Of a stretch of 64,000 bases of DNA, positions 11,890 to 24,647 are shown one piece after another. The notes under the pieces were generated by a model. That model had not been told where the DNA came from, ran no database searches, and saw nothing but the letters and a program-made list of their open reading frames with translations. The stretch's first letter is position 1; each line of letters opens with the position of its first letter. The stretch comes from Dipetalonema caudispina (lineage: Eukaryota > Nematoda > Chromadorea > Rhabditida > Onchocercidae): NCBI GenBank assembly GCA_013365325.1, contig JABVXV010000040.1, positions 248,001 through 312,000 on the forward strand, given 5' to 3'. A program made the translations under genes and the position numbers.

Positions 11890-14800
11890 TCAGCACACAT
11901 TCCCAATATTTAACATCATGTTATGAATTTGTTTCATGTGTACTTCTACGAAATCTTGAAAGGCAGCTACATTCGACGGATCGATTTGTTTCCGAATTTC
12001 ATTCAACGATTCCGAGAGGGTATGCAAATCGAGTGGTGTACAACTCTGCTGTCCCAGTGCTCGAATCTATTGAAAAAATAACATTGGTATAGCTTAACTC
12101 GAAGTGCCTTAGCTAGAAGTTTTACACTTAGAATCCCACCGATGGACTAAGCCCATGACATATAAAGGCATCCAATTTAGATTATTTTCAACTTTTACCT
12201 CGACTTTCACTCACAAATTTACCTGTAAGAGCAGTGCGGTCAGTGAGGTAACCAAATCCAGTGCATGCTTATTTTGCACATTCAACCCGTTGTTGCAATG
12301 TTTGACGATTTGTACTGAATGAGTTTGACACATTTTTCTTAGAGCTTCTGGTCGCGAAGTTAATGACAACTGAAAAATTCCAACTTATGATAATTTACAA
12401 TAAAATGAAATAAACACAGATTACTTACCTCCTTCTGTGTTCTAAAATATAGGAATAGACAGACTTGGATAGAGGAAAATGATAAGTATTTGAGTTTATG
12501 AGGGACAGAATTGCCGAACATATGATCTGCAAATATTAATGAAATGCTAGCAAAATATAAATAACATGTAATGCTCTAATTAATTTTCATACAAAATGAT
12601 TTTTTTGGAAATGCAACAAGTTGAAATAAACCTTAAATATGGAAAGATAAGTGTAGAGTTTTAAAGAAAAAAAATACTTTAAAACTAACTTCACTTAACT
12701 GTGGCAACAACTGATTGCAATATTCATTGATAGCGTTCAGGTATGACTGCAACTGCCTGTTTACTGTCTCAATGTCAATCACAACCTGAGCGTACCTTCT
12801 CTAAAAATCAATTTCCATCTCGATTATGCCAATTGGTACTAAATTCATGCAAAGGAAAGAAAAAATTGGTGTTATTCGCACCAAATAACAGAAATTTGAA
12901 ATCAACGATGTATTTTTTCGATAAATTTTTTATTTCATGAGATCCAAAAAGCAACAGAAAAAGTAAACCTGGAAGGCGATCGGGTAGGAATCTGTTATCA
13001 TATTCATTTTTTCAGCCTCCATATTTAATTCAGTTAGTGATTTAACCAAAGTTCGCTTAACTTCGATTAATTTACTCAACTTCACGAGGATAACGAGCAT
13101 TCGGACAGGAAAATTTCCGACTTTTTCATCTCGGACTATAATGAGGAAAAATCAGCAATAGATCAGAAACAAGTATAAAACTGGTACAACTGCTGCATGA
13201 AATATTCAAAGATCACTATATCCCCAATAAAAAACATTGTCTTCGTGCAACAGAACATAAAAAGCGTACAATAAATTTAAAAATTTGTAAAATATTCCGG
13301 ATAGGTTTTTAACCATGAAAAGCAAATTTCGATGCTAACGAAACCGAATCTTCGACAACATCAAACTTTCTGATCCTGCAAGTCAGTTCCGCAACTGCAG
13401 TTAAATCAATAGTTACTCTAATCTTACGGGTTAATAAAGATGAAAATTCATGAACCTGAGGAAAAATTACACCTCAGCAGGAGTGAAATCAATTTTCAAA
13501 GAAGAGTAAAATGATCAGGGGTGAAGATATTAAAAGTACTAGAACTGAAGCTATTCATTAAATGCATTTCCCGGTGATGATTCACGCCAGCTAATAACTG
13601 AGCCAAAATTGAAAGAAGCTAACTGTGCAACTAAACAAGTTTGATAACTTGACATATTCCACTAATTGTTTAATCCAGTCATATTTAAAATGATCCAATT
13701 TTCCTGTTGGTATTTAAAAAGATGCAATTTTTTGGATCAACATATGGCACATGGTGGTATGTGTCCGCTTCGTTGAAGGTGTTGAGATTTATATCCCACT
13801 ATTTTCCAACATCTCCTGGCCACTTTCACACTGCGACTAAGGAGAGCTTTACAGTTCAACGGTGATGAAAGAACATTTAATGTAATAAAGTTTTGCCAAC
13901 TTACTTCTGGTTGGTTTTCGAATAGAATCTAGCCCTGTAGGAGAACGACTGGAAGATGATGCATCAGCGAACTTCGGAAGTACGCCAGCATGACCGAATC
14001 TGATCAGTGAGGGTGGGATAGCAGAACGATTCTGTTCCAAAAAGTAATTAATTGAGAGAAGCTCAATCTGTAAAAATTTGATATTTCTAGATTTCTAAAG
14101 ACAGAGTTCACATAATCAACCATTCGTTGTAATAAAAAAAGTATTCAGAGATTTATTGATCTTATAAAAGTCTGCTACAGACAAATTCAAAAAAGAAAAA
14201 CATCCAATTTCAAACGAATTAAAAGGAGAAAATTATGTATCATTCCATCCTTCGCTAAGATGTCTATATTTACAGTATCATGCACCAAAGAAATGATTCG
14301 CAAATTATTTGAAACGAATGAAAATACAAACCGTTTGAGCAGACATAACCTCCGAATCTTTGATAATCATAGGTGGTATCATTTCCTCCTTATCAAAGAC
14401 CACTCGATAGGAAGCCGGCAGTATAGCATCAATCGTGCCAGCATAGATACCATCTTTGGGAGTTCGTACGCGTGCATAGATTTTTGCTCCGATTATTAAA
14501 GGAGGAGGTAGTCGTAATGGAAGTTCGCATCCAGGCGGAATATTCATCAAGCTTCCATCATAAATCTGACGGATTCTAGCTCTGTAAATTGTCAAAAAGT
14601 AAAAAATCGAGGAAAAAATTCTGAAAAATAATACAGATGGTAGTGCGATAATAAGCGGAACAGTTCAGTGGTTACGTAGAAGATTAACAGCGATCTTAAT
14701 AACGACAATCGATAGTACTGATAATATCAGTAGCAATTTTTATTTAAGCAATGCAATACTTCAATCTGTCTTTATTGTTTAACATGTTACCTTTTCGTCT

Positions 14801-16097
14801 CCAATGATTCACGCTCTTCATTTAGGAAAGCTTCCGAACATCTCCTCGGCTTTCCTATCATTCTCCTTATAGCTCTCCATTCTGGTCGACAAAGTTTGAG
14901 AGTACGCAAATTCGGGAACATTTCATGAAGCAACTGTACAAATTCGTTATCTCCAGAGAAAAGTTGTTGGTCAACACCGGAATAAAAAAATTCGCAGTAA
15001 ACCCACCTACGAGCCTAAAAATTTCAAAAATTAATGGTTTTTTATTTTGTTCAGAACCATCAAGAAAATATGACAATTGCTCCGACAATAATCAAATTCT
15101 TCGAATATATCAAAACTTCGCATAATTTTACATTTTTCATCAGTCTATCCACATGCGATTTCTGCAGTTTCTACTTAACTATGAACTCATATATCTTATT
15201 CCGTTTTACTCTGAAATACCTATAGCTGAATTAAATTTGAATTACAAATTTTCAAACAAAAGAAAAAAATACGTGGAAATACATTGCCTTAGGTAACTTC
15301 AAAACATTTTTCAAATGCCGTAAATTTTCTCTCATTGTTGGCGATATTTCAGACGGTTGAGGGCGCGCAGTGCGCGGTGCTGCATTTTCCCGTGAAATAT
15401 CCTTTTGTGCGCCATTATTCATCGTCTTCTTGGGGCTCTAAAATAAAATTATACCTTATAAAGACGACACCAATTTAGCGGGTTGAATAATTTGGCAATT
15501 CTTGAAAGTTTAAAGTGGAAATAACACTTGAAAATTTACGGAGTCAACGCCTGAGTACTATATAATTGCATCTTTTTGCTCACATAAACTGCCCCTTTTT
15601 TTGTAAGAAGAATAAACGAATTATTAGTTAAAATTTATATAAGGTGAAATAAAAGTCCCTCGACCAGCTTAACTTACCTCAGATGACTTTGCAAGCACTC
15701 GATTGTTAGTGCCACTTGAAACATTACTATCAGTATCACTTTCTGCCTTCAACACTTTTCCACCTCGTTTCAACGGTGAAAGACGTTTACTGAAACAAAT
15801 ATTTCCAAAGGACGCTTTCTTGCAACAAGTAGTTTTCAAACAAAAAAAAAAAAAAAATGAAGTATAACGCATTAGAATAACTATTCCAAAACATTATGGT
15901 ATAAAATATATCGATAAGTTGATAAATAACTATTAAAAATAAGCAAGTACTCATGTAAATAAACACAACTACCTTTTCGATTTTGCAGTCGATAATCGTG
16001 TAACTTCTTGACCTTCATCACCAGAATCAGCATAACGTGAAGGTGGTTTAACAGGTCCACGGAGATGATATCTCGATGACTCACCGTCCCCCGGCAT
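11890..16097 (-). CDS. lin-9: LIN-9 (MuvB core / DREAM complex subunit, DIRP domain)
   Basis: LIN-9 is a core subunit of the MuvB complex, which represses cell-cycle genes with E2F/Rb-like proteins (DREAM) or activates them with B-Myb. Exons, 5' to 3': 15973-16097, 15678-15789, 15273-15437, 14791-15014, 14332-14581, 13905-14067, 12969-13135, 12690-12800, 12223-12369, 11890-12066. All phases close, giving 546 aa, close to human LIN9. The DIRP domain spans exons 3-5: LPKAMYF, RRWVYCEFFYSGVD, FPNLRTLKLCRPEWRAIRRM and GKPRRCSEAFLNEERESLE are near-invariant. LPPPLIIGAKIYARVRTPKD, DGIYAGTIDA and YRVVFD form the following Tudor-like segment. The C-terminal helices carry FPVRMLVILVKLSKL, LTELNMEAEKMN and AFQRRYAQVV. 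A TTTCAG about 15 bases upstream of the ATG is a likely trans-splice acceptor. The N-terminal ~75 residues are Ser/Lys-rich and probably disordered. Confidence 0.95.
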
Positions 16098-18149
16098 TTC
16101 CCACACTTCTTACTGAAATACCTATTTTATGACCCTTATATCATCACCCCAGATCCCTATCATACCAAATATCCTCCGCACCCTTATTTTTCGAATTTTG
16201 AAATGGTCGATTTTCTTGTCGAGAGCCTTAATTAGCTCAGTGTGTCTGTTGCAGCAGGAAAACCTCCAAAATGAAATAATGCGGGGGAATTTCTCAATAG
16301 AATAGTTGTAGTGGTGGAATTATTTTAATGCAGGATGAGGCTTGTTGAACAGGTGAAAGATCAGTGATATTTTTAAATCACAATTTTAACAGGCAGTGTT
16401 TCTTGTAATTTTATAAATTTCATCGTAAAAAGATCATTTGGGCTACCCCTCATCGTTTAATATAGCTGTACGGGAAAAGTTTGGTAGTGAGATTACATGA
16501 AAAACAAAAAGGACACTCCAAAACCAGACAACCGTTATTTCTTGGATTTCCGGATGCAGTGCTGAAATTTTATATGGGAATTTTATTTTCGAATTTTGCG
16601 TTTATGTATGTTTCAGTATTCGTATTTATTTGCCTCTTGAAACATTTACTGGATTTATGCTAATTTCTACTCATATCTTTCTCTCATCGTTGTTTTGTTC
16701 ATGGCTATGAGTATTAACAAAAAGCCAGTGTAAAAAGTAAAATGTATGGTGCCATCGATGGATATTTACTAGGTTTATGTTTATGCAAAATTGAAAATAG
16801 TTCGAATAGAAAGGCGATTGTGGTAGGATTTCTCGTTAGAACTGAATAGGCTCAGTGGGCCTTCTTATCGGCAATAAACTGCTCATTAGCGAATTAAATT
16901 GCAAGTTACAATTTTGTGATCTTAACTCCTCGTTGGATTCAAGAAGCCATCAGTAAGAGTGTTCAGAATCTTTATTCTAAGAGATCTTCTGAGTTTTGCA
17001 AACGAAACATTCACTGTTTTAGGACGCATCAGCAAGTAATGAAACAAGTGATATGAGACAAATTTTGCAAACAAACTTAGAATTTCTTTGGATTAATTGT
17101 CCCAAAATAAAGTTTGTTTTCAGGAAAGAACTGGAAATCAAAACTGAGAGTATCAGAGCAATCGATAGGTGAGCAGTAGTTGTAAGGTTGATGTAGATAA
17201 ACATCTAAATAACCTGTGGCATCTTTCAAGATAGCACTATATATCTACACATATAAAAATACTGCACCTGAGAGTTTTGAAAATTTTCTTTCAAATTTTA
17301 GTACAAGATGAAGCACTAATATACGTTGTTGTTAATACAATATTAATTTTTTAAAGTCTTCTCTTCTTTTTGATTTCATTTTCTACAACATTAAATTTTT
17401 TGACAAAGTTTTAAAAACTGAGTTAAAAAAATAGTTCTTTTAATGGTCATATTATATCAGCATGTATGCTACCGTCGTACATTCCACATAAATGTAAGTA
17501 TAGTTTGTTGAATTCCCAGAATATTCTGAAAGGTTGTCGGACGAATACATTTCACGCGTATGTTACAGAGTCTTCTACGTAACGTTGAACTTAAGTATGA
17601 AATTCTACACGAAATATCTTCGCTTCTTTAAATTTCTGAAGATTTGTGACATCAGTTAGCTTAACAACAACATTTCGAATTCGCGGTATTTCACTAAATA
17701 GTGTTCGAAAAGTGGGACCGGTGCAAAATGGCGTTCTTTCCTCTCATTGATCTTTAAAGACAGTTCATGTTGAGACTTTGTTAAGTTTGATAAAGTATTC
17801 GAAAAATTAATTCGAAGTAATCCTCTAAATATCAGATTCATCGGGAAGTTTTCCTTTTGCATTTGAGGTGTATTCGTTTATTATGTGTAACAACTCTCTC
17901 ATTCTAGCATTCGTTAAATTCTTGATGAAATATGTCACTCCCTCCATTCTCCTTCCTCTCTTCATCTTTTTTTCCTGTTGCTTGCAACTTTGCATTCATT
18001 TCTGTTGAGAACTTGTTTTGCAAAAAATAAAGTTTCTGTTTTCATCATACTCCTATCATCTGTATTTAAGTTTAAATTTTTGTACTTTAGCCGAATGCTC
18101 GTAATGGATAGAGAACTTAGAAGAACAGTTCTAATTCTGAATTTCAGAA
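16098..18149. other. Divergent intergenic region, lin-9 / TMEM245 homologue
   Basis: Two kilobases between two divergently transcribed genes, so it must contain both 5' regulatory regions. No exon could be supported. A GTATTTCAG on the minus strand just beyond the lin-9 start and ATTTCAG on the plus strand at 18141-18147 are the likely spliced-leader acceptors. Confidence 0.5.
18141..18149 (+). promoter_or_regulatory. Probable spliced-leader acceptor of the TMEM245 homologue
   Basis: ATTTCAG followed by AA and then the ATG: a strong nematode 3' splice site two bases before the initiator, with no upstream exon that joins in frame. This is best explained by trans-splicing. Inference only, because an untranslated upstream cis exon would look the same. 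Confidence 0.5.
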
Positions 18150-21100
18150 ATGAGCTTGGTGAAGCAGTTGATGTCAGATAGCGATCGATGGATTGCCCTA
18201 CAGTTCGCTTTCTACAACGCCCTATTGCTTGCGCTGGTATATTATGAAATTTGATTTAATTGTAAACTATTATTTCACTCATACTAGTGATTCATTAAGT
18301 AGATCTTATCGAATTATCTTGAATCAGTCAAAAATACAACTTAAACTTCTATACACTAAAATATGGCTGCTGATTTCCGGTGAATACACTATTTATATTG
18401 ATTTAATGATAACTGATTTGATCACTTTGATTGACCATTTTGCAGACAGGAATATGCTTGGCAGGACTTTATGCCGTGTACAAAATGATGTATATGTTTT
18501 TAACACCTTTGCTGTGGGCTACACTACTTGGAACGATTCTTTTTCCATTTAAGAAAAAGTTTAACACTGCAATTAATGGTACTGTTTTAATCAGCTTATT
18601 AATGATTTGTAGAAAAAGCAAAACTTTCTAGTCCACTTGTTCACCCCAAATAGGTGTAATCTTATTCATATCGGAAAAGTCGTGATTTTCAATAATTTGT
18701 AAAACTAATAAATTAAGGTTGGATATCGAGAGTGGACAATGACGAGACACCATTGCTTATAGCTGTTATTCTCATACCGTATGATGCATTTATAAGTGCC
18801 ACCGATTTGTTCCTTATTTATCTGGCAAGGTCTAAGAAGTTCCGGATTTTTATTTTCCAAAATTGATTTCTTAATAAGTATTGCTGCTTAAATTTTGTAG
18901 AAGAGTTAATTAAAATCTAAGCATTGATTCGCGAAGGAATTATAAAGGTATTGTGGGATGTTAAGTACTGCGATATATTGATATTTATGTTGTAGACGCG
19001 AAGGAATTATGATATTGGGTGCTTATTTGGTTTTGAAAGTGTTAAACCACATTACGTTTATCGCTTTATTACATCTTCTTGGTGATTTGTATCAGAATAC
19101 CGATCACATCATTCTATTTTGCACCAAAACTTGGGTTAGCTCCGTTATTGAGGCGTCATTCGGTGCTCCTTAATTTATGTCAAGTGAGAAACTGAAGCAA
19201 ACTTGACGAACTTGTTCTTAAATGCGGGCTTAAAAATGAATTTAAATGAATGAAGCTGTTTACTTCAAGTTGATATGCAAACGAAGAGGAGCACCCATAC
19301 GCTTCTTCACCTTTTCGCTAATATATGTATGGTAAAGACTTGAACTTGTTATGAACAAGTGAAATTTACATTAGAGAGAACTACGTAAAAAAAGAAATAC
19401 AATTTTTCATTTTTCCATCAAGGTCTCGATTCTGATGATGCTCTACTTTGCTGCATTTGTCGGTTGGCTCTATGTGCAGGATCAACATTCAGTGAATAAG
19501 AAATTGGCGCGTTTAATTTCTCTCCCTCTCTGGTAAATTGTTACTATTACAGTTTTATAAAAATTGTTTTGTAAAAAGAGAATGTAGATTAGGAAAGAAT
19601 CCATCTTCCTTGCTTTCTGTCCGAGCGCTCTACGGACGCTTTTCATGAACAGTGAGAGGACCTCCATCTGGGAAATTTCGCCTCAGCATAAATATAATTT
19701 CAATTTTCATATTTTTGTCGACGTTAATACTACCCAATTTTCTATAGGTTTTTCGGTATAGCAAAGGTTTCCAGTTTTTTTGGTCCATTAAGTGTTATTG
19801 TTATGAGTGGAATCTCAGCAGCTCTTATAACCATAGCAGCTGGTATTTTGACTTGGGAAGAAGTCAAAACAGATCTAGAAAAAACCGACGGTTTGTTTTG
19901 TTTTTCACGCTACTTTAGAAGTCATCTAGGCCAGTTGACATCTATATTATCATATTATCGGTTTAACTGTTTTCATGATATGATCGATAAAGTAAGTCTA
20001 TAGGAAAAGAAGCTGAATGAGAGGGAAAATTCGGAGTGCATTGGATTTGTTTCAGATGTCAGTTTAAAGGAAGCTGAACAAAAAACTACTGAAAATAATG
20101 AGGAAAAGACGCCCGACCAAGAGTTAACGGGAGATTTCTATTTGCAGGTGATTAATAACTGTATCATTCTTAAATTTAGTTTAGTTCAACTCATTTATTC
20201 AAAAGAACACATTTGTTTAAAGTTTATTTGTTCAGAGTCAGAAAAGTGTAAAAATTTTTACTTGCCAAATATGAATTCGATTTTTTTTAAAGCTTTTTTG
20301 TTTTCTTATTTTTTCTTTCTTTTTTTTCAGGCTATACTTGGACTTTGTGCTTTGGAATTTGCTGTGAGACATGATTTTGTGCCAATTTGCATGCTGTTTC
20401 TAGCTGTCTTCACTGTACTGAGAAGAATTGGTGATTGCTGCTGGAATTGATTGAAACTATGGATTCCACCCTTTGAGCAATGCCCGTTACCGTTGCTTCG
20501 GGTGCAAAGAAGAAATCCATTAAATTCTTGGAACATGAATCGCTGTAGCTTAGTATTTCAAAATTATGTCATTCATCTTGTTTTTATTGATTTTCTGTTA
20601 GTGTTCTTGTCGTAATACGAAAAAGAACTATCGCTCAGTAAAAACAAGATTTCCTTATAATGAAATTCAGACCGTAGTTGTTGAGGTGTGTTGTTTGAGG
20701 GGAAGCAAATGTTGTCCAGACTTGTTATTCTATCTAGAATAATAAAATTGCGGAAATTCAGTAATCTCTTAATTTTTGAGTTTTCAGGTGTGGAAATTGG
20801 TGTACAGACTGGTCTTACAAAGAATTGTTGCGCAATTTGGAAACAGTTCCAAGAAAAAATGAAACAATTCATACATGTTACTGTTGCAGGCCCACTTAGA
20901 AATTATTTCAAGTTCATTTTTTCAAGTGATCAATTGGTAAATTTTTATTAGTACAAGCAATTTTTTTATTTAACATTTTCATCGTAGTGTGTTAAACCTC
21001 ACACTTACCATATTGACTTTATACAGTTTGTTACTGAATTTTTCAAAAAAAAAAGCTTTGTTCTAAGCTGACCAAATTTTGGCGTATATCTTTGTATCAT

Positions 21101-24100
21101 TCTATTCTACAATTCCGTTATAGATTAATTTCGTTTTAGATGAAGAACTCCCTACGGAGAGCAGTTGACGATTTTTCAACGGTTCTAGTTATGTTATTGT
21201 TGATTTTTGGATCTATTTTTATCACCATCTTAGTTGCTTTTCAAGTTCATGGCGAAGTAGCTCATCTTATTCGGCTTGGTGCCAACTTGCTGGCACAGCA
21301 ACCTGATTGGATGTTATATTATGCACGGAATTATACCGGAAATCAACTAGAGAAAAGCGACATTGATGGCTATGTTGAACAGGTAATATCAAATTTCTTT
21401 TGATGTTCGTTTGATGGAATATTTCACTTTCTTTTTCTTCCACTATAATTTTCCAATGAGTGATATGCAGTTGTGTGCAAAGTTATTTTTATTATTACAT
21501 TAGAAAACTATTTTAAGGGTTATCTCAAAGGACGAGAATGGTTGGCGTCTAATGTCCGCATGTTCGTTGGAAAACAAGATCTAGTCAAGGGTGAAATGGT
21601 TGAAAAGAAGGTGGTTGAGGTCAGGTTTTCAGCCTAACTTCGAAGAGATATCCAATCTAATTTTCCCAAATGCATTTTAATGCAAAAAATTTCTTAAATT
21701 GGAAAGTTTTTTTTAAAAAAGATGATGGATGCCAACGCATTTGTATTTAACACACTGGCAATCTGTATTTGCTATAATAGTATCATTATGTGGTATTGGG
21801 ATACGTACATTTATTGATGGTAGTAAATGCCGGAAACTACCTCTTCCACTTATCGGTCATTAAATTTCCAAATGTGCCTCTTAAGCAACATACCACAGAT
21901 GGCAGACATAGAACATGAATCAGTAGTAAAATTCTCCTCTTCCACTTCTCTGTTCCTGTCTTTTGTCTTTCTGGTTAGTCTTATTTGGCATGATTCAAGC
22001 CTCCTGGTGGGTTCGAAAACATCTGATCGACTGATTTATGAAAGTACCAATTAGTGAAATCGTAAAACTCCCGGTCCAAAATTTTTGATGGGTTGCAAAT
22101 GTCAAATATTAGCTTTAACTAATGTTAGAATCCTTGACATATTTCATACATTTCGAATGGCGGTATTTTCATAAAAACTGGAATGAAAATATGAAAGTCG
22201 AAAAGATTTTTTAGTTACTGGATAAACTGTACAAAATGTGGGAAGACCGTAATGAAGCAAGTATTTCGTCATCTAACACTGCTACAAAAGACTGGATGAA
22301 TCATCTGGAAGTTTTTACAAGCATAACTACTCTAAGAGAGGAAGCGGTCGAACTTGTTAAAGCAAATGTTGATACGATTATGCGCGTCAGTGTTTTATTA
22401 TCCCTTACATTTTTCTTTGGTTGACTGCTTTATAATATACTTCTGCTAAATTGATTAAATGTCCATACTTTTAAGCTTATTTTAAATTAATCCAAATTAA
22501 TTGACTTTAGCTCTAGATTGATTGGATGATGGCTTCCAGCAGCCGATTTCTAGTTTCTGTCCCTTACATCAGTAGGATTAGTTGAAGTTTTTGTTGAAAT
22601 AACTTTGGTCATTTTCGCTAAGCTGTTTAATGAGTCTTCATAACGCTAAATTAATTTTAATTAGATTGCTTTTAGGTTGCACAGTCAATCTGGTCCTTCA
22701 CCGCAAGCAATATATCTACTTTGGGAACGATTTTATTCACGATTCTTGCAATTGTGGTTAACTTTGGACTTGAAATTTTCAATTTCTTCATCGAAATTGT
22801 AAGCTTTACAGTTTTCTCGCAAATTAGATTTAAGGTTTAAGACAAGAATCTGTAGAAAAATTCAGTTTACCTCTTTTCAAATTACTTGTTTTTAGACTGT
22901 TTTTCTGACAGCCTTGTATTATCTGCTAGCAAGTAGCCAGGATATCTGGCTGCCGACGAAATGGCTCAGTGATGCACTACCTCCCTCACATGACACAACT
23001 GGTTCTGCCCATTCATATATCGTCCCAGCCATTGAAAAAGCTATAAGGTCATTTTTTACTAGTTTTCAAATTTAATGAAAATTTTGTTGACGCTGGACTC
23101 TCGCTCATTCATCGATTGTCTTTCCATGCTTGTAATGAACTGAACTCGTTTCACTTACCCAAAAGGATATTTCTAAGGCCTTTTAACTATACCAGACTGG
23201 TTTTCTTCCAGTTTATTATTTTTTTCATTATTTATTTCTTTCTCTGTAGTGGCGTATTCGTGCTATCGGCAAAGATGTCACTCTTCTATGGTCTGTACAC
23301 CTATTTTATTCATGCTTTGTTCGATATCAACGTCGTTTTTATACCTTCAATTAAGTGATTTTCTTATATTTTAATCAGAAGCAAGCGTAAAATTAGTGTG
23401 CACTGTAAAGAATCACAGATATAGGATTCTAGCCGATTTTTAGAACAGATCCTGGAAGTATCCAGTCGTAAATTTTGATTTATATATATTATATATATAT
23501 ATATATATTCTATGATTGTTTGTTCATTGTAAAGCTACTGCCTTCAGATCGGATATGAATCAAGGAAAGAGGCAATTATGATAAAGCTCCTTATGTTGAA
23601 TAGTTACACTTTTTCAGTGTTAGCAGCTGTTTTCGCATCAGTTCCAGTTATGGCACCTTGTGCTGTCTGCATCTTTGGTTTCCTGGAGCTGTATTTCGCT
23701 GAACATGAAACTGCTGCAGCTATCCTTTTTATGTTGACTAGTTTGGCACCGAAAATATTCGCTGATACTGCTTTTTATAATGAATTAAGGTGAGATGTCA
23801 TTGTGTGTTCATAATTTAAGGAATGCATATCTTTGAATCGATCAGGTATAGTCGATACAAGTTCCCAAGCACTAACCTTCATGATTTCATCCTTTTAATT
23901 AGTAAGTCGTTGATTGAATATATGCATGCGATTTTATACTATGATCTACAAGCTACTTTGTGGATAGAACTTTTAAAGACTTTTGATAGTCACGCTGCAT
24001 TTTTAATAGTTTTTCTCGCAGTTGTGAAATTAGTCTTTACCTGAATGATAGGAGGAGCAGGGAGTAGTGTGACTTAGCGGGGAGGTTCTTAAGCAATGTG

Positions 24101-24647
24101 GCGCCAGACGATTAGGTGTTCGACTCCACCGCGGACACTAAGGGTTGGCAGGGTTTTCGAGATGCGCAATGATGAGCATGTACATTCACCATCTTTCGGC
24201 TGAAACTCGTTGTGATGCCGATCTTACATTTGTATGAGCGCTTTGAAAAGAATATCTCGACATTCGACTTTTAAGAACTTTGTCGTTTTCCTTTTCAATG
24301 ATGATACAAGGAATAGGTGGATATATTGTTGATACTTTGTTATTTCTCTTGCAAATTTAGCTACATTGGATGCTAAGGAAGTGGTTGGGACCTAATTCCT
24401 ATGTCTTTGCCAAATTTTTATCAGTATTTTCATATCCATATTTTTCGACACTAAATTTTCCCGGTTTTAACTTTCAGTTCTAAACTCTATAAATTTTATC
24501 TACAGAGGAAGCCATCCATATGTTACTGGTTTGGCAATCATCGGTGGAATGTATTGGCTTGGATTTCAAGGCGCCATTATCGGTCCCATTATTCTTTGCT
24601 CGATGATTGTCCTTCTGAACGTCTATGCGAAATTTGCATATGCATAA
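18150..24647 (+). CDS. TMEM245-family multi-pass membrane protein
   Basis: Exons: 18150-18236, 18446-18578, 18718-18829, 18996-19134, 19423-19532, 19748-19890, 20056-20147, 20331-20430, 20788-20936, 21140-21382, 21518-21619, 22215-22385, 22676-22798, 22896-23047, 23250-23350, 23618-23789, 24506-24647, giving 756 aa. Near the N-terminus, ALQFAFYNALLLAL and FLTPLLWATLLGTILFPFKK match TMEM245 (LRQAFYNT..; FLRPLLWALLCGTFLYPFK). The C-terminus matches strongly: KMSLFYGLYTYFIHALFDIN, VVFIPS, then LAAVFASVP, ADTAFYNE, GSHPYVTGLAIIGGMYWLG and FQGAIIGPIILC. The fold is the AI-2E transporter/PerM-like superfamily and the molecular function is unknown. Every junction is in phase. The junction after 23350 fits only if the intron starts TT instead of GT (see findings). 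I chose the ATG that lies directly after a TTTCAG. Confidence 0.9.
23480..23509. repeat. AT dinucleotide microsatellite
   Basis: A run of TA/AT dinucleotides with one short interruption, lying in the intron between the 15th and 16th exons of the TMEM245 homologue, about 110 bases before the acceptor. Confidence 0.9.
24065..24140 (+). repeat. tRNA-like element (degenerate tRNA or head of a tRNA-derived SINE)
   Basis: A 76-base unit inside the last intron of the TMEM245 homologue, GC-rich relative to its surroundings. The ends TAGTGT and ACACTA are perfect reverse complements (six acceptor-stem pairs). CTTAGCGGGGAGGTTCTTAAG at 24073-24093 forms a CTTA/TAAG D-stem with an A-box-like sequence. 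GTTCGACTCC at 24118-24127 matches the B box (GTTCGANTCC). GCGCCAGAC resembles the anticodon-arm region of tRNA-Leu, but no complete anticodon stem or clean five-base T-stem can be drawn, so it is probably not a functional tRNA. Distinctive, relatively GC-rich sequence continues to about 24290 and could be a SINE body. Confidence 0.45.

Noticed and set aside
12424..12445. Possible 13-base microexon of lin-9 between acceptor- and donor-like sites
   Set aside because: Including it breaks the frame, while the flanking exons join directly in phase and match the LIN-9 family without a gap.
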